A stretch of 64,000 bases of DNA, taken from the NCBI RefSeq assembly GCF_001579845.1, contig NZ_CP007440.1:6346029-6410028 (forward strand). Direction: 5' to 3'. Both the position numbers and the translations under genes were made by a program. This document shows, piece by piece, positions 38,994-47,958 of the stretch; the stretch's first letter is position 1, and each line of letters starts with the position of its first letter. This DNA comes from Rhodoplanes sp. Z2-YC6860. Lineage in GTDB: Bacteria > Pseudomonadota > Alphaproteobacteria > Rhizobiales > Xanthobacteraceae. The notes beneath the pieces are model-generated. The model saw only the letters and a list, made by a program, of their open reading frames with translations, was not told where the DNA came from and did not search any database.

Positions 38994-39110
38994 CCGAATA
39001 GCCGGGACAGCCGCCGGCTTTGAGCTACAATCCCCTGTCGGTGTTTGGAACTTGCGGTCGCGCCTGCAGCGCCCGCCGCCAGTTCCGATGGCGTCATTGG
39101 GGAGACAGGC

Positions 39111-40103
39111 GTGAACTCGATCCTTCGCATCGGCGGACTGGTGCTGGCCGCCACCATCGCAATCACCCATCCGGCGAGCGCACAGGACAAGATCCTGCTG
39201 CGCTTCTCGACCGCAGCACCGCCTCCCGACTTCCTTTCCAAATCGCTGGAACGCTTCAAGGAAGAGGTTGACAAGGCCGCGCCGGGCCAATTCGAGGTGC
39301 GGTTGCATCCCGGATCGAGCCTGTTCCGCCAGGGCACCGAAGTGCCGGCGATCCAGCGCGGCAATCTCGAAATGAGCACCATGACGACCTTCGAGGTCGC
39401 GCAGCAGATCCCGGAATGGGGCTTCCTCAACCGCGCCTTCCTGTTCCGCGATTGGGACCACGTCGCCAAGGTGATGAAAGGTCCGATCGGCGAGCGGTAC
39501 AAGAAAGACGTCGCCGACAAGATGGACATCGTGATCCTCGCGCCGACCTATCTCGGCACGCGGCAGCTCAATTTGCGCACCAAGCGCGACGTCAAGGCGC
39601 CGGCCGATCTCAACGGCGTCAAGCTGCGCATGACCGGCGGTCCGGAGTGGCTCCTTCTCGGCGAGGCGCTCGGCGTCACGCCGACGCCCATGGCGATGCC
39701 GGAGGTGTATCTGGCGCTCAAGACCGGCTCGATCGACGGCCAGGAAAATCCGCTGACCATCATGAACGCGGCAAAGTTCTATGAGGTCACCGAGCAGGTG
39801 GTGCTGACCGCTCACCTCGTTCAGCCGGTGTTCTATGCGCTTCGCAAGCAGACCTGGGACAAGCTCTCGGCCGAGCAGAAAAAGGTCGTGACCGCCGCGG
39901 CCGCGACAGCCGCGACGCAGAACAACGAGGCGCGGCTGAACGACGAGAAGCAGGTCGCCGAGCGGCTGAAGACGCAAGGGCTGATCGTCAGCACGGTCGA
40001 CCTGAAGCCGTTCACCGATCACGCCGACAAGGTCTACGCCGCCTCGGACTTCGCCAAGGCCTGGAACAAGGACCTGCTGCAGCAGACTGTCGCCACGAAG
40101 TGA
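39111..40103 (+). CDS. dctP: TRAP transporter substrate-binding protein, DctP family
   Basis: A 330-residue periplasmic binding protein. GTG 39111 follows GGGGAGA and opens a signal peptide (NSILRIGGLVLAATIAITHPASA, then QDKILLRFS). DctP hallmarks are HPGSSLFRQGTEVPAIQRGNLEM, the Arg-containing ligand loop LNGVKLRMTGGPEWLLLGEALGVTPTPMAMPEVYLAL, and TGSIDGQENPLTIM. The ligand is probably a carboxylate or sulfonate held by that Arg (family knowledge). It overlaps dctQ by 4 bases (GTGA). Confidence 0.92.
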   Translation: MNSILRIGGLVLAATIAITHPASAQDKILLRFSTAAPPPDFLSKSLERFKEEVDKAAPGQFEVRLHPGSSLFRQGTEVPAIQRGNLEMSTMTTFEVAQQIPEWGFLNRAFLFRDWDHVAKVMKGPIGERYKKDVADKMDIVILAPTYLGTRQLNLRTKRDVKAPADLNGVKLRMTGGPEWLLLGEALGVTPTPMAMPEVYLALKTGSIDGQENPLTIMNAAKFYEVTEQVVLTAHLVQPVFYALRKQTWDKLSAEQKKVVTAAAATAATQNNEARLNDEKQVAERLKTQGLIVSTVDLKPFTDHADKVYAASDFAKAWNKDLLQQTVATK

Positions 40104-40621
40104 TCGCACGGCTGCTCCGTTATTCGAGCACCGCGGCGGAGGCTATCTCGGCCGCAGCCTTCGCGGCGATGTTCCTGTTGTTCCTCGCCGGCATCGCGGC
40201 GCGCTACCTGTTCGGCAAGCCCATCATCTGGGCCGACGAAGTCATCATGGTGATCTTCCTGTGGCTCGTCTTCCTCACCGAGGCCTTTGTCATCACCGAG
40301 CGCGAGCAGGTCACCTTCGACGGCATCTATGACCTGGTCGGCGAGCGCGGGCGCCGCATCATCCAGGCGCTGGGCGCGCTTCTCGTTGCCGTGATGTTCC
40401 TCGTGGCGCTGCCGACCGTCTACGACTTCGTGCGCTTTCTCTGGCGCGAGCGCACCAACGCGCTGCAATGGCGGCTCGACATCGTCTACTCCTGCTTCGT
40501 GGTGTTCTGGATCTCGGTGATCGTTCGCGCCACGCTCAAGCTCGTGCGGCTCGCCTGCCCGAACTGGCGCGACGAGGTCGCCGTGGTGCGCGCCGACGAG
40601 CGCGCCAACGTGCTGGGCTGA
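40100..40621 (+). CDS. dctQ: TRAP transporter small permease, DctQ family
   Basis: A 173-residue membrane protein with four transmembrane helices, the DctQ number. RYLFGKPIIWADEVIMVIFLWLVFL is the conserved DctQ region with the W-x-DE motif. It starts at a GTG overlapping the dctP stop and ends 12 bases before dctM. It forms the inner-membrane complex with DctM. Confidence 0.92.
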   Translation: MIARLLRYSSTAAEAISAAAFAAMFLLFLAGIAARYLFGKPIIWADEVIMVIFLWLVFLTEAFVITEREQVTFDGIYDLVGERGRRIIQALGALLVAVMFLVALPTVYDFVRFLWRERTNALQWRLDIVYSCFVVFWISVIVRATLKLVRLACPNWRDEVAVVRADERANVLG

Positions 40622-40633
40622 GGGGCCGCCGAC

Positions 40634-41932
40634 GTGCTGCGCGATCCGATCCTCCTGATGTGCGCGGCCTTCATCGTGTTCGCGATGCTGCGCTTTTCCA
40701 TCGCGCTGATGATGTTCGGCTGCGGCCTCGTCTATCTCTGGACGAGCCAGCAGGACATCGGCCTGATCGTCGACCAGACGCTCAATTCGGCGTTCCAGCT
40801 CAACGTGCTGCTGGCGATTCCAATGTTCGTTCTCGCCGGCAACGTGATGAACGCCGCGACCATCTCGGAGCGCATCTGGGCCGCGGCCGACGCGGTGATC
40901 GGCCGCACGCGCGCCGGCCTCGGCCACGTCACCGTGCTGATGAACGTCGTGATCTCGAGCATGTCGGGCAGCGCCGTGAGCGACGCCGCCGGCGCCGGCA
41001 TGGTCGCAATCCACATGATGCGCAAGGTCGGCAACTATCCGGGCGGACTTGCGGTCGCGATCACGGCTGCGGCCTCCTGCCTCGGCCCGATCATTCCGCC
41101 GTCGATCCCGATGGTGATCTACGCGATCCTGAGCGGCGTCTCGGTCGGCGCGCTGTTCCTGTCGGGCGTGATCCCCGGCCTCCTGATGGCGGTAAGCCTG
41201 ATGCTGCTCATCGCCTGGGTCGGCCGCCGTCGCGGCCTCCCCTACGGCAATGCCGTGCCGCTTCGCGAATTGCCGGGCGTGTTCGGCCGCGCACTCATCC
41301 CGTTCTCGCTGCCGGTGGTGCTTCTCGGCGGCATTTGGGGCGGCATCTTCACGCCCACCGAAGCCGCCGCGGTCGCGGCGTTCTGGGCGATGCTCATTGG
41401 CGTCGGCATCTACCGCAATCTCGGACTGAAAGCCCTCTACGCGGTGTTCGTGCTCTCCGCGCGACAATCCACCGTGGTGATGATGCTGATCGTATCGTCC
41501 TTCATCGTGAACTTCGCGCTGGAGCGCGAGGGCGTGGCGCAAGGGCTTGCCGCATGGATCACGAGTTTCAACTTCACGCCGCTCGGCTTCCAGCTCGCCG
41601 TCAACGTGATGTTCCTGATCCTCGGCACCGTGCTCGACGGCGCCGTGATGCTTTTGGTGTTCGTGCCGGTGCTGCTGCCCGCCGCGAAGAGCCTCGGCAT
41701 CGACCTCGTTCACTTCGGGCTCGTCGTCATCCTCAACTTCATGATCGCGCAGATCACGCCGCCTTATGGCTTGATCCTGTTCGTGCTGTCGGCGCTGACC
41801 GGCGTGCCGATGCGCGAGATCAATCGCGAGATCTGGCAGTTCTGCGTGCCGCTGACGATCGTGCTGTTTCTCCTGATCCTGTTCCCGGCGATCACGCTCT
41901 GGCTGCCCTGGACCTTCGGCTACAAAGGCTAA
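40634..41932 (+). CDS. dctM: TRAP transporter large permease, DctM family
   Basis: A 432-residue sodium-coupled permease with about twelve transmembrane segments. DctM features include IPMFVLAGNVMNAATISERIW, GHVTVLMNVVISSMSGSAVSDAAG, ASCLGPIIPPSIPMVIYA, GGIFTPTEAAAVAAFWA, and the C-terminal ITPPYGLILFVLSALTGVP. The start is GTG 40634 with AGGGG upstream. It completes a dctPQM operon. Confidence 0.94.
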   Translation: MLRDPILLMCAAFIVFAMLRFSIALMMFGCGLVYLWTSQQDIGLIVDQTLNSAFQLNVLLAIPMFVLAGNVMNAATISERIWAAADAVIGRTRAGLGHVTVLMNVVISSMSGSAVSDAAGAGMVAIHMMRKVGNYPGGLAVAITAAASCLGPIIPPSIPMVIYAILSGVSVGALFLSGVIPGLLMAVSLMLLIAWVGRRRGLPYGNAVPLRELPGVFGRALIPFSLPVVLLGGIWGGIFTPTEAAAVAAFWAMLIGVGIYRNLGLKALYAVFVLSARQSTVVMMLIVSSFIVNFALEREGVAQGLAAWITSFNFTPLGFQLAVNVMFLILGTVLDGAVMLLVFVPVLLPAAKSLGIDLVHFGLVVILNFMIAQITPPYGLILFVLSALTGVPMREINREIWQFCVPLTIVLFLLILFPAITLWLPWTFGYKG

Positions 41933-42722
41933 AGCGTTTTCCACTTGCGTAGCAGCGCATCCGCGCAACACGCAGGCTGTCACCCCCGGGCAGGTGCGGC
42001 GTATGGCGCCTCGATCAACAAAGGCGGTCGTCACCCCCGCGCTTGACGCGGGGGCCCATACGCTGGTGCGACAAAGCACACGCGTACGACTGCCTGCGCA
42101 GAAGCTGCTCATGGATTGCCGCGTCAAGCGCGGCAATGACACCGCCTTGGGGTTGGCGGCGACGACTAAAGATTCAATTGTCAAACAGCCCGCGCTCCTG
42201 AGCGCATCCCATCAACATCCATCCAGGCGTGATTCATCGGCCCCTTCAGATCAGGCGCGGGGCCAGCGCCTCTCTCTTTTCCTTCCCCTCACAGAGTGAG
42301 GGAGCGGAGCGCCGAGACGGCGCAGATATCTGGGCGCTTTGCGAGGGCGCCCGCGGACCTTTGCGATCAGGCCCGCTCGCCTCCCGGCGCTCCACTTGTG
42401 GCGATTTATTGCGAGGCCACCGTTCGAGATTCGATCGGACCGGCTGGGCTTTCACCCACCATGCTCCAGGGGCATTTGCGCCCGCTTTCACCCGACCGCG
42501 CCCTGCCACTGAAGGCGGCCCCCTCATCGGGGACGGACGATGACCTCGCACCCTGGGACGTGGTCACGAGCCACGCCTGCAGGCGCCACACCCCGCTCCG
42601 CCAAATAGACGTCTCTAGATGACGCCCTCAACGAACGAGGCAAGTTCGCGTCTACACGTGATTTGCGGGAATGCAAACGAAAAAAGCGCTCGCGAGGCCG
42701 ACCAACATTGATGCGGCGCGCT
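41933..42722. other. 790-base intergenic stretch without a supported gene
   Basis: It holds the MITE/BIME-like element at 42023-42146. The part from 42200 to 42660 is GC-rich, contains a 7-bp hairpin CCCTCAC-AGA-GTGAGGG at 42286-42302 and a GGTGGG/CCCAGCC-like stem (minus strand, about 42447-42465), but has no codon structure, ribosome binding site or recognisable product. It may be decayed mobile or repeat DNA. Confidence 0.5.
42023..42146. repeat. MITE/BIME-like element with two mirrored hairpins
   Basis: Ends are near-perfect inverted repeats (GGCGGTCGTCA against TGACACCGCC). Inside are CCCCCGCG-CTTGA-CGCGGGGG (42034-42054) and ATTGCCGCG-TCAAG-CGCGGCAAT (42115-42137). The two loops, CTTGA and TCAAG, are reverse complements, so the element is roughly symmetric. 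This is the organisation of paired REP units (BIME) or a small non-autonomous transposable element. Confidence 0.65.
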
Positions 42723-43562
42723 TCAGGCTGCCACGGCTGGGATCGGCCGCTGGCCGCGGATCGCCATGCGGCGGAGGACGCGCCGCTCGGCCGGATCGAA
42801 GTCGGTGCGCGCGTGGAGCGTGCAGCGGTTGTCCCAGATGAGAAGATCGCCCGGACGCCAGACATGCTCGTAGATGTGCTCGGGCTTCTCCGAGGCGAGG
42901 CAAAGCTCCTCGATGATCGCATCGCTTTCCGCGCGCGGCAGGCCGACGACACTATCCGCCATCAGCCGGTTCACCAGAAGGCAGCGCCGGCCGGTCTCCG
43001 GATGCACAATCACAGCCGGATGGATGTAGCGTGGCGCATCGGCCCAGTCGGTCGGCGCCTTGCGGTTGGCGTTCTTCTCGTAATCGTAGAGGAACAACAC
43101 CTGCATCCGCTCGGCACGCTGGCGCAACGCAGCCGGCAGCGAGTCGTGGGCCGCATAGGTGCTGGAGAACAGCGTGTTGCCGCCCTTCGATGGAATCTCG
43201 ATGCCATAGAGCACGGCGCCCTTGGCCGGGTTCTCGTAGTAGCACTGGTCGGCGTGGAACTGCATGTCGCCTTCCGGCAGTTCGCCGCGCTGGCCGTCGA
43301 TGGTGGCGTTGGCGATCCACATCACCGGGTTGTTGGGATCGCGCTGACCGGGCCGCGACCGCGGCGGCTGGATCTCGCCGAACATCGTCGTAAAGCGGCG
43401 CTGGTCGTCGGCGGTAAGGTTCTGGCCGCGGACCACGAGCACCAGATGCTTGAGCCAGGCGGCATAGAGCGCGTCGCGAGTCTCCGCATCGACCTCGCGG
43501 GAGAAATCCACGCCGCGGATTTCCGCGCCCACGTGAGCGCTCAACGGGATGACCTCAAACAT
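42723..43562 (-). CDS. TauD/TfdA-family 2-oxoglutarate-dependent dioxygenase
   Basis: A 279-residue Fe(II)/2-oxoglutarate oxygenase. The start at 43562 has GGAGG directly upstream and gives the family N-terminus MFEVIPLSAHVGAEIRGVDFS. The metal facial triad appears as His and Asp in MQFHADQCYY and the distal His in CTLHARTDF; the 2-oxoglutarate Arg is in RRVLRRMAIRG. Enzymes of this family hydroxylate taurine, sulfonates, phenoxyacetates and others. Neighbours on the same strand encode a sulfopyruvate-decarboxylase-like enzyme, so a sulfonate-type substrate is possible but unproven. It lies 67 bases downstream of the decarboxylase pair. Confidence 0.9.
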   Translation of the reverse strand: MFEVIPLSAHVGAEIRGVDFSREVDAETRDALYAAWLKHLVLVVRGQNLTADDQRRFTTMFGEIQPPRSRPGQRDPNNPVMWIANATIDGQRGELPEGDMQFHADQCYYENPAKGAVLYGIEIPSKGGNTLFSSTYAAHDSLPAALRQRAERMQVLFLYDYEKNANRKAPTDWADAPRYIHPAVIVHPETGRRCLLVNRLMADSVVGLPRAESDAIIEELCLASEKPEHIYEHVWRPGDLLIWDNRCTLHARTDFDPAERRVLRRMAIRGQRPIPAVAA

Positions 43563-43629
43563 GTTCGCCTCCATGTTCTGTTCGCACATGTCCTGCGCGC
43601 AAATCTGTGCGCATCCCGGACCGGCTCGA

Positions 43630-44241
43630 TCAGAGCCGGTAGCCGAAGATGTCGCAATCGGTGCGCTTCTCGACGTAACGGCCGAACCGGAATTTGAGCT
43701 CCGGTCCATCGAACGGCGGCTGCTCGAGCTTCTGCTCGGCGTCCGAGAACGGCTCGACCTCCAGCACCACGAAGGTGTGCCCGCTGCTGTTGCCGGACAC
43801 GACGCTCGGGAAATCCCGTTCGAGCGCGTTCAGATCGCGGAACTCGAACACCCGCTCCAGCCCCATCGCACGCGCGATGGCGCCATAGTCGTTGTCGGAG
43901 AAATTCGGCAGCTCGGCGTTGGATGTGGCGCCATAGACGCGGTTCGACACCAGGATGTGCGTGAGGTTCGGCAGGTTCATCTGCCGCTCGACCATCAGCA
44001 TGCCGGGATTCATGCAGAACGCGCCGTCACCCATGAAGGCCCAGATCTTCAGCTCGGGCCGCGCCAGCGCCAGTCCCGACGAGAACATCGTCGAGAGGCT
44101 CATCGAGGCATCGAGATAGAACGTCGCTTCGGTGTCGCGCGTTGCGGCCCACCAGGCCTGGCCGGAATTGCCCGCCGAGGTGACGACGATTTCGTCCTTG
44201 CGGTGCTTGGCGAGCGTGCGGAAGGCGTCGAGATATTTCAT
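43630..44241 (-). CDS. ThDP-dependent decarboxylase, PP-domain subunit (sulfopyruvate/phosphonopyruvate decarboxylase beta-like)
   Basis: A 203-residue protein with only the pyrophosphate-binding half of a ThDP enzyme. The ThDP/Mg motif GDGAFCMNPG continues to Asn in ILVSNRVYG, spaced as in the GDG-x(25)-N motif. Separate alpha (Pyr) and beta (PP) chains are typical of sulfopyruvate decarboxylase ComD/ComE. Its start touches the end of the alpha subunit gene (shared base 44241), so the two are coupled. The likely substrate is a 2-oxo acid with an anionic group; sulfopyruvate is the best guess. Confidence 0.82.
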   Translation of the reverse strand: MKYLDAFRTLAKHRKDEIVVTSAGNSGQAWWAATRDTEATFYLDASMSLSTMFSSGLALARPELKIWAFMGDGAFCMNPGMLMVERQMNLPNLTHILVSNRVYGATSNAELPNFSDNDYGAIARAMGLERVFEFRDLNALERDFPSVVSGNSSGHTFVVLEVEPFSDAEQKLEQPPFDGPELKFRFGRYVEKRTDCDIFGYRL

Positions 44242-44765
44242 CAGTGTCCTCCCGCCTGCCCGCGGAGCAGATCGCGCGTGAGCAGCACCACCATCGGGCG
44301 CGAGAACGTGCGCGTGTGATGATAGCTGCGAGAGATCAGGCCGATATCCTCGGGATCGTCGATCACCTGATATGGCATGTTGATCGCATCGAGCACCGGC
44401 CGCAGATACAGGCCGTTGGAAATGTGGTGCTTGTGATGGTCGCCGCCTGCGCCGCGCAAGGTCAGCAGCAGGAACAGCGGGATCTCATAGGTGTAGTTGA
44501 TCTTGGTGATGGCGTAGATCACCGTCATGAAGCCCGAAGCGCCCATCAGCGCCGCCGAACCCATCGCGCCCATATAGGCGCCGGAGCAGAGCCCGATCGC
44601 CGACTCCTCGCGATTGACCGGCACGTGGGTGAAACGCTTGTCGGCGTCGATCAGCTTGATGACGTTCATCAGCCAGTTGTCAGGCAGGCTCGCGACGAGC
44701 TTGACGTCGCAAGCCGCGAGCTCGTCGGCAATCCGCTTGGCGACATCGGGCGCTTTGCTGTTCAT
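44241..44765 (-). CDS. ThDP-dependent decarboxylase, Pyr-domain subunit (sulfopyruvate/phosphonopyruvate decarboxylase alpha-like)
   Basis: A 174-residue partner of the preceding protein. It contains the ThDP-activating Glu in PVNREESAIGLCSGAYMGAMG and the GAGGDHHKHHISNG loop seen in ComD-like subunits. ATG 44765 is preferred; a longer reading would extend into the molybdenum hydroxylase gene. It lies 31 bases downstream of that gene on the same strand. Confidence 0.82.
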   Translation of the reverse strand: MNSKAPDVAKRIADELAACDVKLVASLPDNWLMNVIKLIDADKRFTHVPVNREESAIGLCSGAYMGAMGSAALMGASGFMTVIYAITKINYTYEIPLFLLLTLRGAGGDHHKHHISNGLYLRPVLDAINMPYQVIDDPEDIGLISRSYHHTRTFSRPMVVLLTRDLLRGQAGGH

Positions 44766-44796
44766 CGGTTGAGGTTTCCACTCTTGAATTGCATCG

Positions 44797-47205
44797 TCAA
44801 CGTGATGATCCCTTTCGGCCATGCGCCTCGCGCATCGCACGCCAGACCGTTTCGGAGGTGATCGGCAGCGTGATGTCGCGCACGCCGAGATGCCACAGCG
44901 CGTCGATCACGGCGTTGCCGATCGCGGCCGGCGCGCCGATCGTTCCGCTCTCGCTACCGCCCTTGACGCCGAGCGGGTTGCTCGGCGCCGGTGTCTCGAT
45001 GAACGTCGTATGGAATGACGGCATGTCGTGGGCCCGCGGCATGCCGTAGTCCATGAAGCTCGCGGTCAAAAGCTGGCCCGAGCCAGCCTCGTAGACGATG
45101 TGCTCGCGCAACGCCTGGCCGATGCCTTGGGCAAGCCCGCCATGGACCTGGCCCTCGACGATCATCGGATTGACCACGACGCCGCAGTCGTCGGCGGCGT
45201 ACATGTCGCGAAGCTTCACCGTTCCGGTGTCCGGATCGACGAGAACCACCGCGAGATGCATCGCCTGCGGGTCGTTGGTGTCGGGCGGATCGTAGAACTC
45301 GGTGATCTCGAGCCCCGGATCGAGCGAGCCGTCGGCGGGAAGCGCCGCACCGTGATAGGCGACGTCGGCGACATGGGCGAAGGTGACCTGCCGATCCGTG
45401 CCACGCACCCGGAACATGCCATCGCGGTATTCGATGTCGTCCGGCGCGCACTCCATCATATGGGCGGCGAAGCGCGTCGCCTTGACGATCACCTTGTCGG
45501 CCGCGCGATAGATCGCGGTGCCGCCGACCGACAGTGAGCGCGCGCCCCAGGTGCCATTGCCGAACGGGATGCGGTCGGTGTCGCCTTCGACCAGCTGAAT
45601 GTCGTCGATCGGCAAGCCGAGCCGGTCCGCTGCGATCTGACAGAAGGTGATCTCGTGCCCCTGCCCGTGCGAATGGCTGCCGGAAAAGATCGTCGCCTTG
45701 CCGTCGCTGTGCACCCGCACCACGGCGCACTCCCAGCCGCCGTGGAGTCCGCCGCGCTTGGCGAGGTTGCCGCTCGGCCCGGTGCCGGCCTTGTCGATGA
45801 AGGCGGCAAGGCCGATGCCCATCAGCACGCCCTGCTTGCGGAGCGCGGCCTGCTCCTGGCGAAGCTTCAGGTAGTCCGCAAGCTCAAGCAGCTTTTGCAA
45901 CAATGCGGGCGGGTCGCCGGAGTCGTAAACGCGACCGCCGGGCGCCGGATACGGAAAATCAGCGGGGCCGATGAGGTTGCGCTTGCGCATCTCGACCACG
46001 TCGATGCCGAGCTCGCGCGCACCGCGCTCCAGCAGCCGCTCGTTGTTCCAGGTGGCCTCCGGCCGGCCCGAGCCGCGATAGGCATCGATCGGCACGGTGT
46101 TGGTGTAGACGCCGCGCACCCGCAAATGCAGGTTCGGCGTGCGGTAGAGCCCGGTGACGGTCTGCGGATAGGAATTTCCGGGGATGCTCGGCGCGAAGTT
46201 TGAGAGATAGCCGCCGAGCGCCGCGAGCGTGTCGACCTGCATGGCGACGATGCGGCCGTCGTCGGCAAAGCCCATCCGCGCGATGGTGTCGTGGTCGCGC
46301 GCCTGCGCGTCGGACAAAAAAGTCTCGGTCCGCGTCGAGGTCCATTTGACGGGGCGGCGCAGGATTTGCGACGCCCAGACGACCGTCGAGACTTCGGTCG
46401 CGAAGAAGCCTTTGACGCCGAAGCCGCCGCCGACATCGGGCGAGATCACCCGGATTTTGTGCTCAGGGATGTGCAGCGTGTAGATCGACAGCCAGCGGCG
46501 CAGGTAGTGCGGCTGCTGGCTCGTGGCATAAAGCGTGTAGCGGTCGTTGGCGGCGTCGTAATCGCAGAGATAGGCACGCGGCTCCATCGGATTGGCCGAG
46601 AGCCGGCTGTTCTTCAAGCTGAGCTCGACCACCTTGGCGGCGCCAGCGAGCGCGGCTTCGGCCTTGTCGCGGGAGCCGCGCTCGATCTCGAACACGAGGT
46701 TGTTGCCGAACTCCGGATGAACCAGGGGAGCATCGGGGGCGACCGCCTCGCGCGTGGTGGTCACGGCGGGCAGCGGCTCGTATTCGATCGCAACCGCCTC
46801 GGCGCCATCCTCGGCGGCGAAGCGCGTCTCGCCGATCACCGCGGCGACGATGTCGCCGACGTGATGGACAACATCGCGCGCGAAGGCCGGCCGCGGCGAG
46901 CAGTTCATCGGCCGGCCGTCGCCGAACGGCATCGGATGCACGACGGTCAGTTCGCCGTGGCCAGCCTTATCCCAGTCGGCGGCCGTCAGAACCAGCAGCA
47001 CGCCCGGCAGACGCGAGGCCGCCCCGGTCGCAACCGAGCGAATGCGCGCGTGAGCATGGGGGCTGCGCACGAACGCGCACCACGCGGTGCCGGGCAGTTG
47101 CACGTCATCGACGTAACGGCCCTTGCCCTGAACGAAGCGGATGTCCTCGCGGCGACGCAGCGGCTTGCCGATCAGTCCGCCGTCATTGGTGCCGCGCGAT
47201 GACAT
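44797..47205 (-). CDS. Molybdenum hydroxylase large subunit (xanthine dehydrogenase / CoxL family)
   Basis: An 802-residue molybdopterin-binding subunit. It starts GLIGKPLRRREDIRFVQGKGRYVDD and shows SPDVGGGFGVKG, the active-site loop IDAYRGSGRPEATW, GQGHEITFCQIAADRLG, VEGQVHGGLAQGIGQAL, and the base-catalyst region GVKGGSESGTIGAPAA. The AYRGSGR loop is of the form II/aldehyde-oxidoreductase kind, not the AYXCSFR of true CO dehydrogenase (family knowledge). Such enzymes oxidise aldehydes or N-heterocycles. No iron-sulfur or FAD subunit gene is next to it, unlike usual coxMSL sets. It is 9 bases downstream of the aldolase gene. Confidence 0.9.
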   Translation of the reverse strand: MSSRGTNDGGLIGKPLRRREDIRFVQGKGRYVDDVQLPGTAWCAFVRSPHAHARIRSVATGAASRLPGVLLVLTAADWDKAGHGELTVVHPMPFGDGRPMNCSPRPAFARDVVHHVGDIVAAVIGETRFAAEDGAEAVAIEYEPLPAVTTTREAVAPDAPLVHPEFGNNLVFEIERGSRDKAEAALAGAAKVVELSLKNSRLSANPMEPRAYLCDYDAANDRYTLYATSQQPHYLRRWLSIYTLHIPEHKIRVISPDVGGGFGVKGFFATEVSTVVWASQILRRPVKWTSTRTETFLSDAQARDHDTIARMGFADDGRIVAMQVDTLAALGGYLSNFAPSIPGNSYPQTVTGLYRTPNLHLRVRGVYTNTVPIDAYRGSGRPEATWNNERLLERGARELGIDVVEMRKRNLIGPADFPYPAPGGRVYDSGDPPALLQKLLELADYLKLRQEQAALRKQGVLMGIGLAAFIDKAGTGPSGNLAKRGGLHGGWECAVVRVHSDGKATIFSGSHSHGQGHEITFCQIAADRLGLPIDDIQLVEGDTDRIPFGNGTWGARSLSVGGTAIYRAADKVIVKATRFAAHMMECAPDDIEYRDGMFRVRGTDRQVTFAHVADVAYHGAALPADGSLDPGLEITEFYDPPDTNDPQAMHLAVVLVDPDTGTVKLRDMYAADDCGVVVNPMIVEGQVHGGLAQGIGQALREHIVYEAGSGQLLTASFMDYGMPRAHDMPSFHTTFIETPAPSNPLGVKGGSESGTIGAPAAIGNAVIDALWHLGVRDITLPITSETVWRAMREAHGRKGSSR

Positions 47206-47214
47206 TGAGCGCTC

Positions 47215-47952
47215 TCAACAGAACAGCGGCGCGGGTGAGCCGTCGCGGCGCTCACCCAGCGCTTTCAGCTTGCGGCAGAAATAATTCCAGGAATGCTCCC
47301 AGTGCACCGGCGTCATGATCTGGCCGTGACGCTTGACCCGCGTCTTCTGCGGCAGAGATTTCGACTGGAAACCCGCGCTCAGGCCGGCAAGCTGCGCTTT
47401 GCAAGCCTTCTCCAGGAAAATTCCGACACAGGTGGCGTGCGGCACCGACGTGCCGCAAAACGTCACGCCATGATTGCTCATCAGCACCGCGAAATTCTGC
47501 CCCAGCGTCGTGGCGAGCGCCGCGCCTTCCTCCTTCGTGGTGATCAACGCCACATCGTCCTCATGCCGCGGCACTTCGAGGAAATAGTCGGCATCCACCG
47601 TGAAAGGCTGCAGCGGTTCCAACGAGGACGAGAACACGCACGCATGGAACGGATGCGTGTGAGCGACCACCTTGACGTCCGCGCGCATGCGGAAAATCTC
47701 GGAGTGAATCGGCCATTCCGAATGCCGGCCGCCCGAGCCCGCAATCTGCTTGCCGTCCCAGTCGACCAGCACGAAATCGTCGGGTCCGAGTATTTCGCCG
47801 AGGCCGGCCCGATTGCGCTTCATCCAGAAACCGCGCCCGGCAGGATCGCGCACGGACAGATGCCCAAGCGACATATCGCCGTGGCCTTCCATTTCCAGGA
47901 TGCGGCAGGCGCGGGCCAGATCGGTGAGTGAGGTCTGCAAATCGTCCTTCAT
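47215..47952 (-). CDS. Class II aldolase/adducin-family protein
   Basis: A 245-residue Zn enzyme of the fuculose-phosphate aldolase/adducin fold. The zinc ligands appear in VVAHTHPFHACVF, with a third His in LMSNHGVTFCG, and the catalytic Glu is likely in WPIHSEIFRM. The family includes aldolases, epimerases and decarboxylases. It lies between the permease genes (6 bases away) and the molybdenum hydroxylase, all on the minus strand, so it probably acts on the imported compound. The exact reaction is not readable. Confidence 0.85.
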   Translation of the reverse strand: MKDDLQTSLTDLARACRILEMEGHGDMSLGHLSVRDPAGRGFWMKRNRAGLGEILGPDDFVLVDWDGKQIAGSGGRHSEWPIHSEIFRMRADVKVVAHTHPFHACVFSSSLEPLQPFTVDADYFLEVPRHEDDVALITTKEEGAALATTLGQNFAVLMSNHGVTFCGTSVPHATCVGIFLEKACKAQLAGLSAGFQSKSLPQKTRVKRHGQIMTPVHWEHSWNYFCRKLKALGERRDGSPAPLFC

Positions 47953-47958
47953 GATCGC

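Noticed and set aside
40034-42184. Long minus-strand open frame opposite the TRAP genes
   Set aside because: It is a shadow of dctQ and dctM; the product is His/Asp/Glu-rich without any fold signal.
42400-42600. Definite group II intron
   Set aside because: Only a loose resemblance in one stem region was seen; there is no reverse transcriptase gene and no recognisable domain V.
44797-47205. Calling the molybdenum hydroxylase an aerobic CO dehydrogenase (coxL)
   Set aside because: The active-site loop is AYRGSGR and not the AYXCSFR motif of true CO dehydrogenase, and coxM/coxS are missing.
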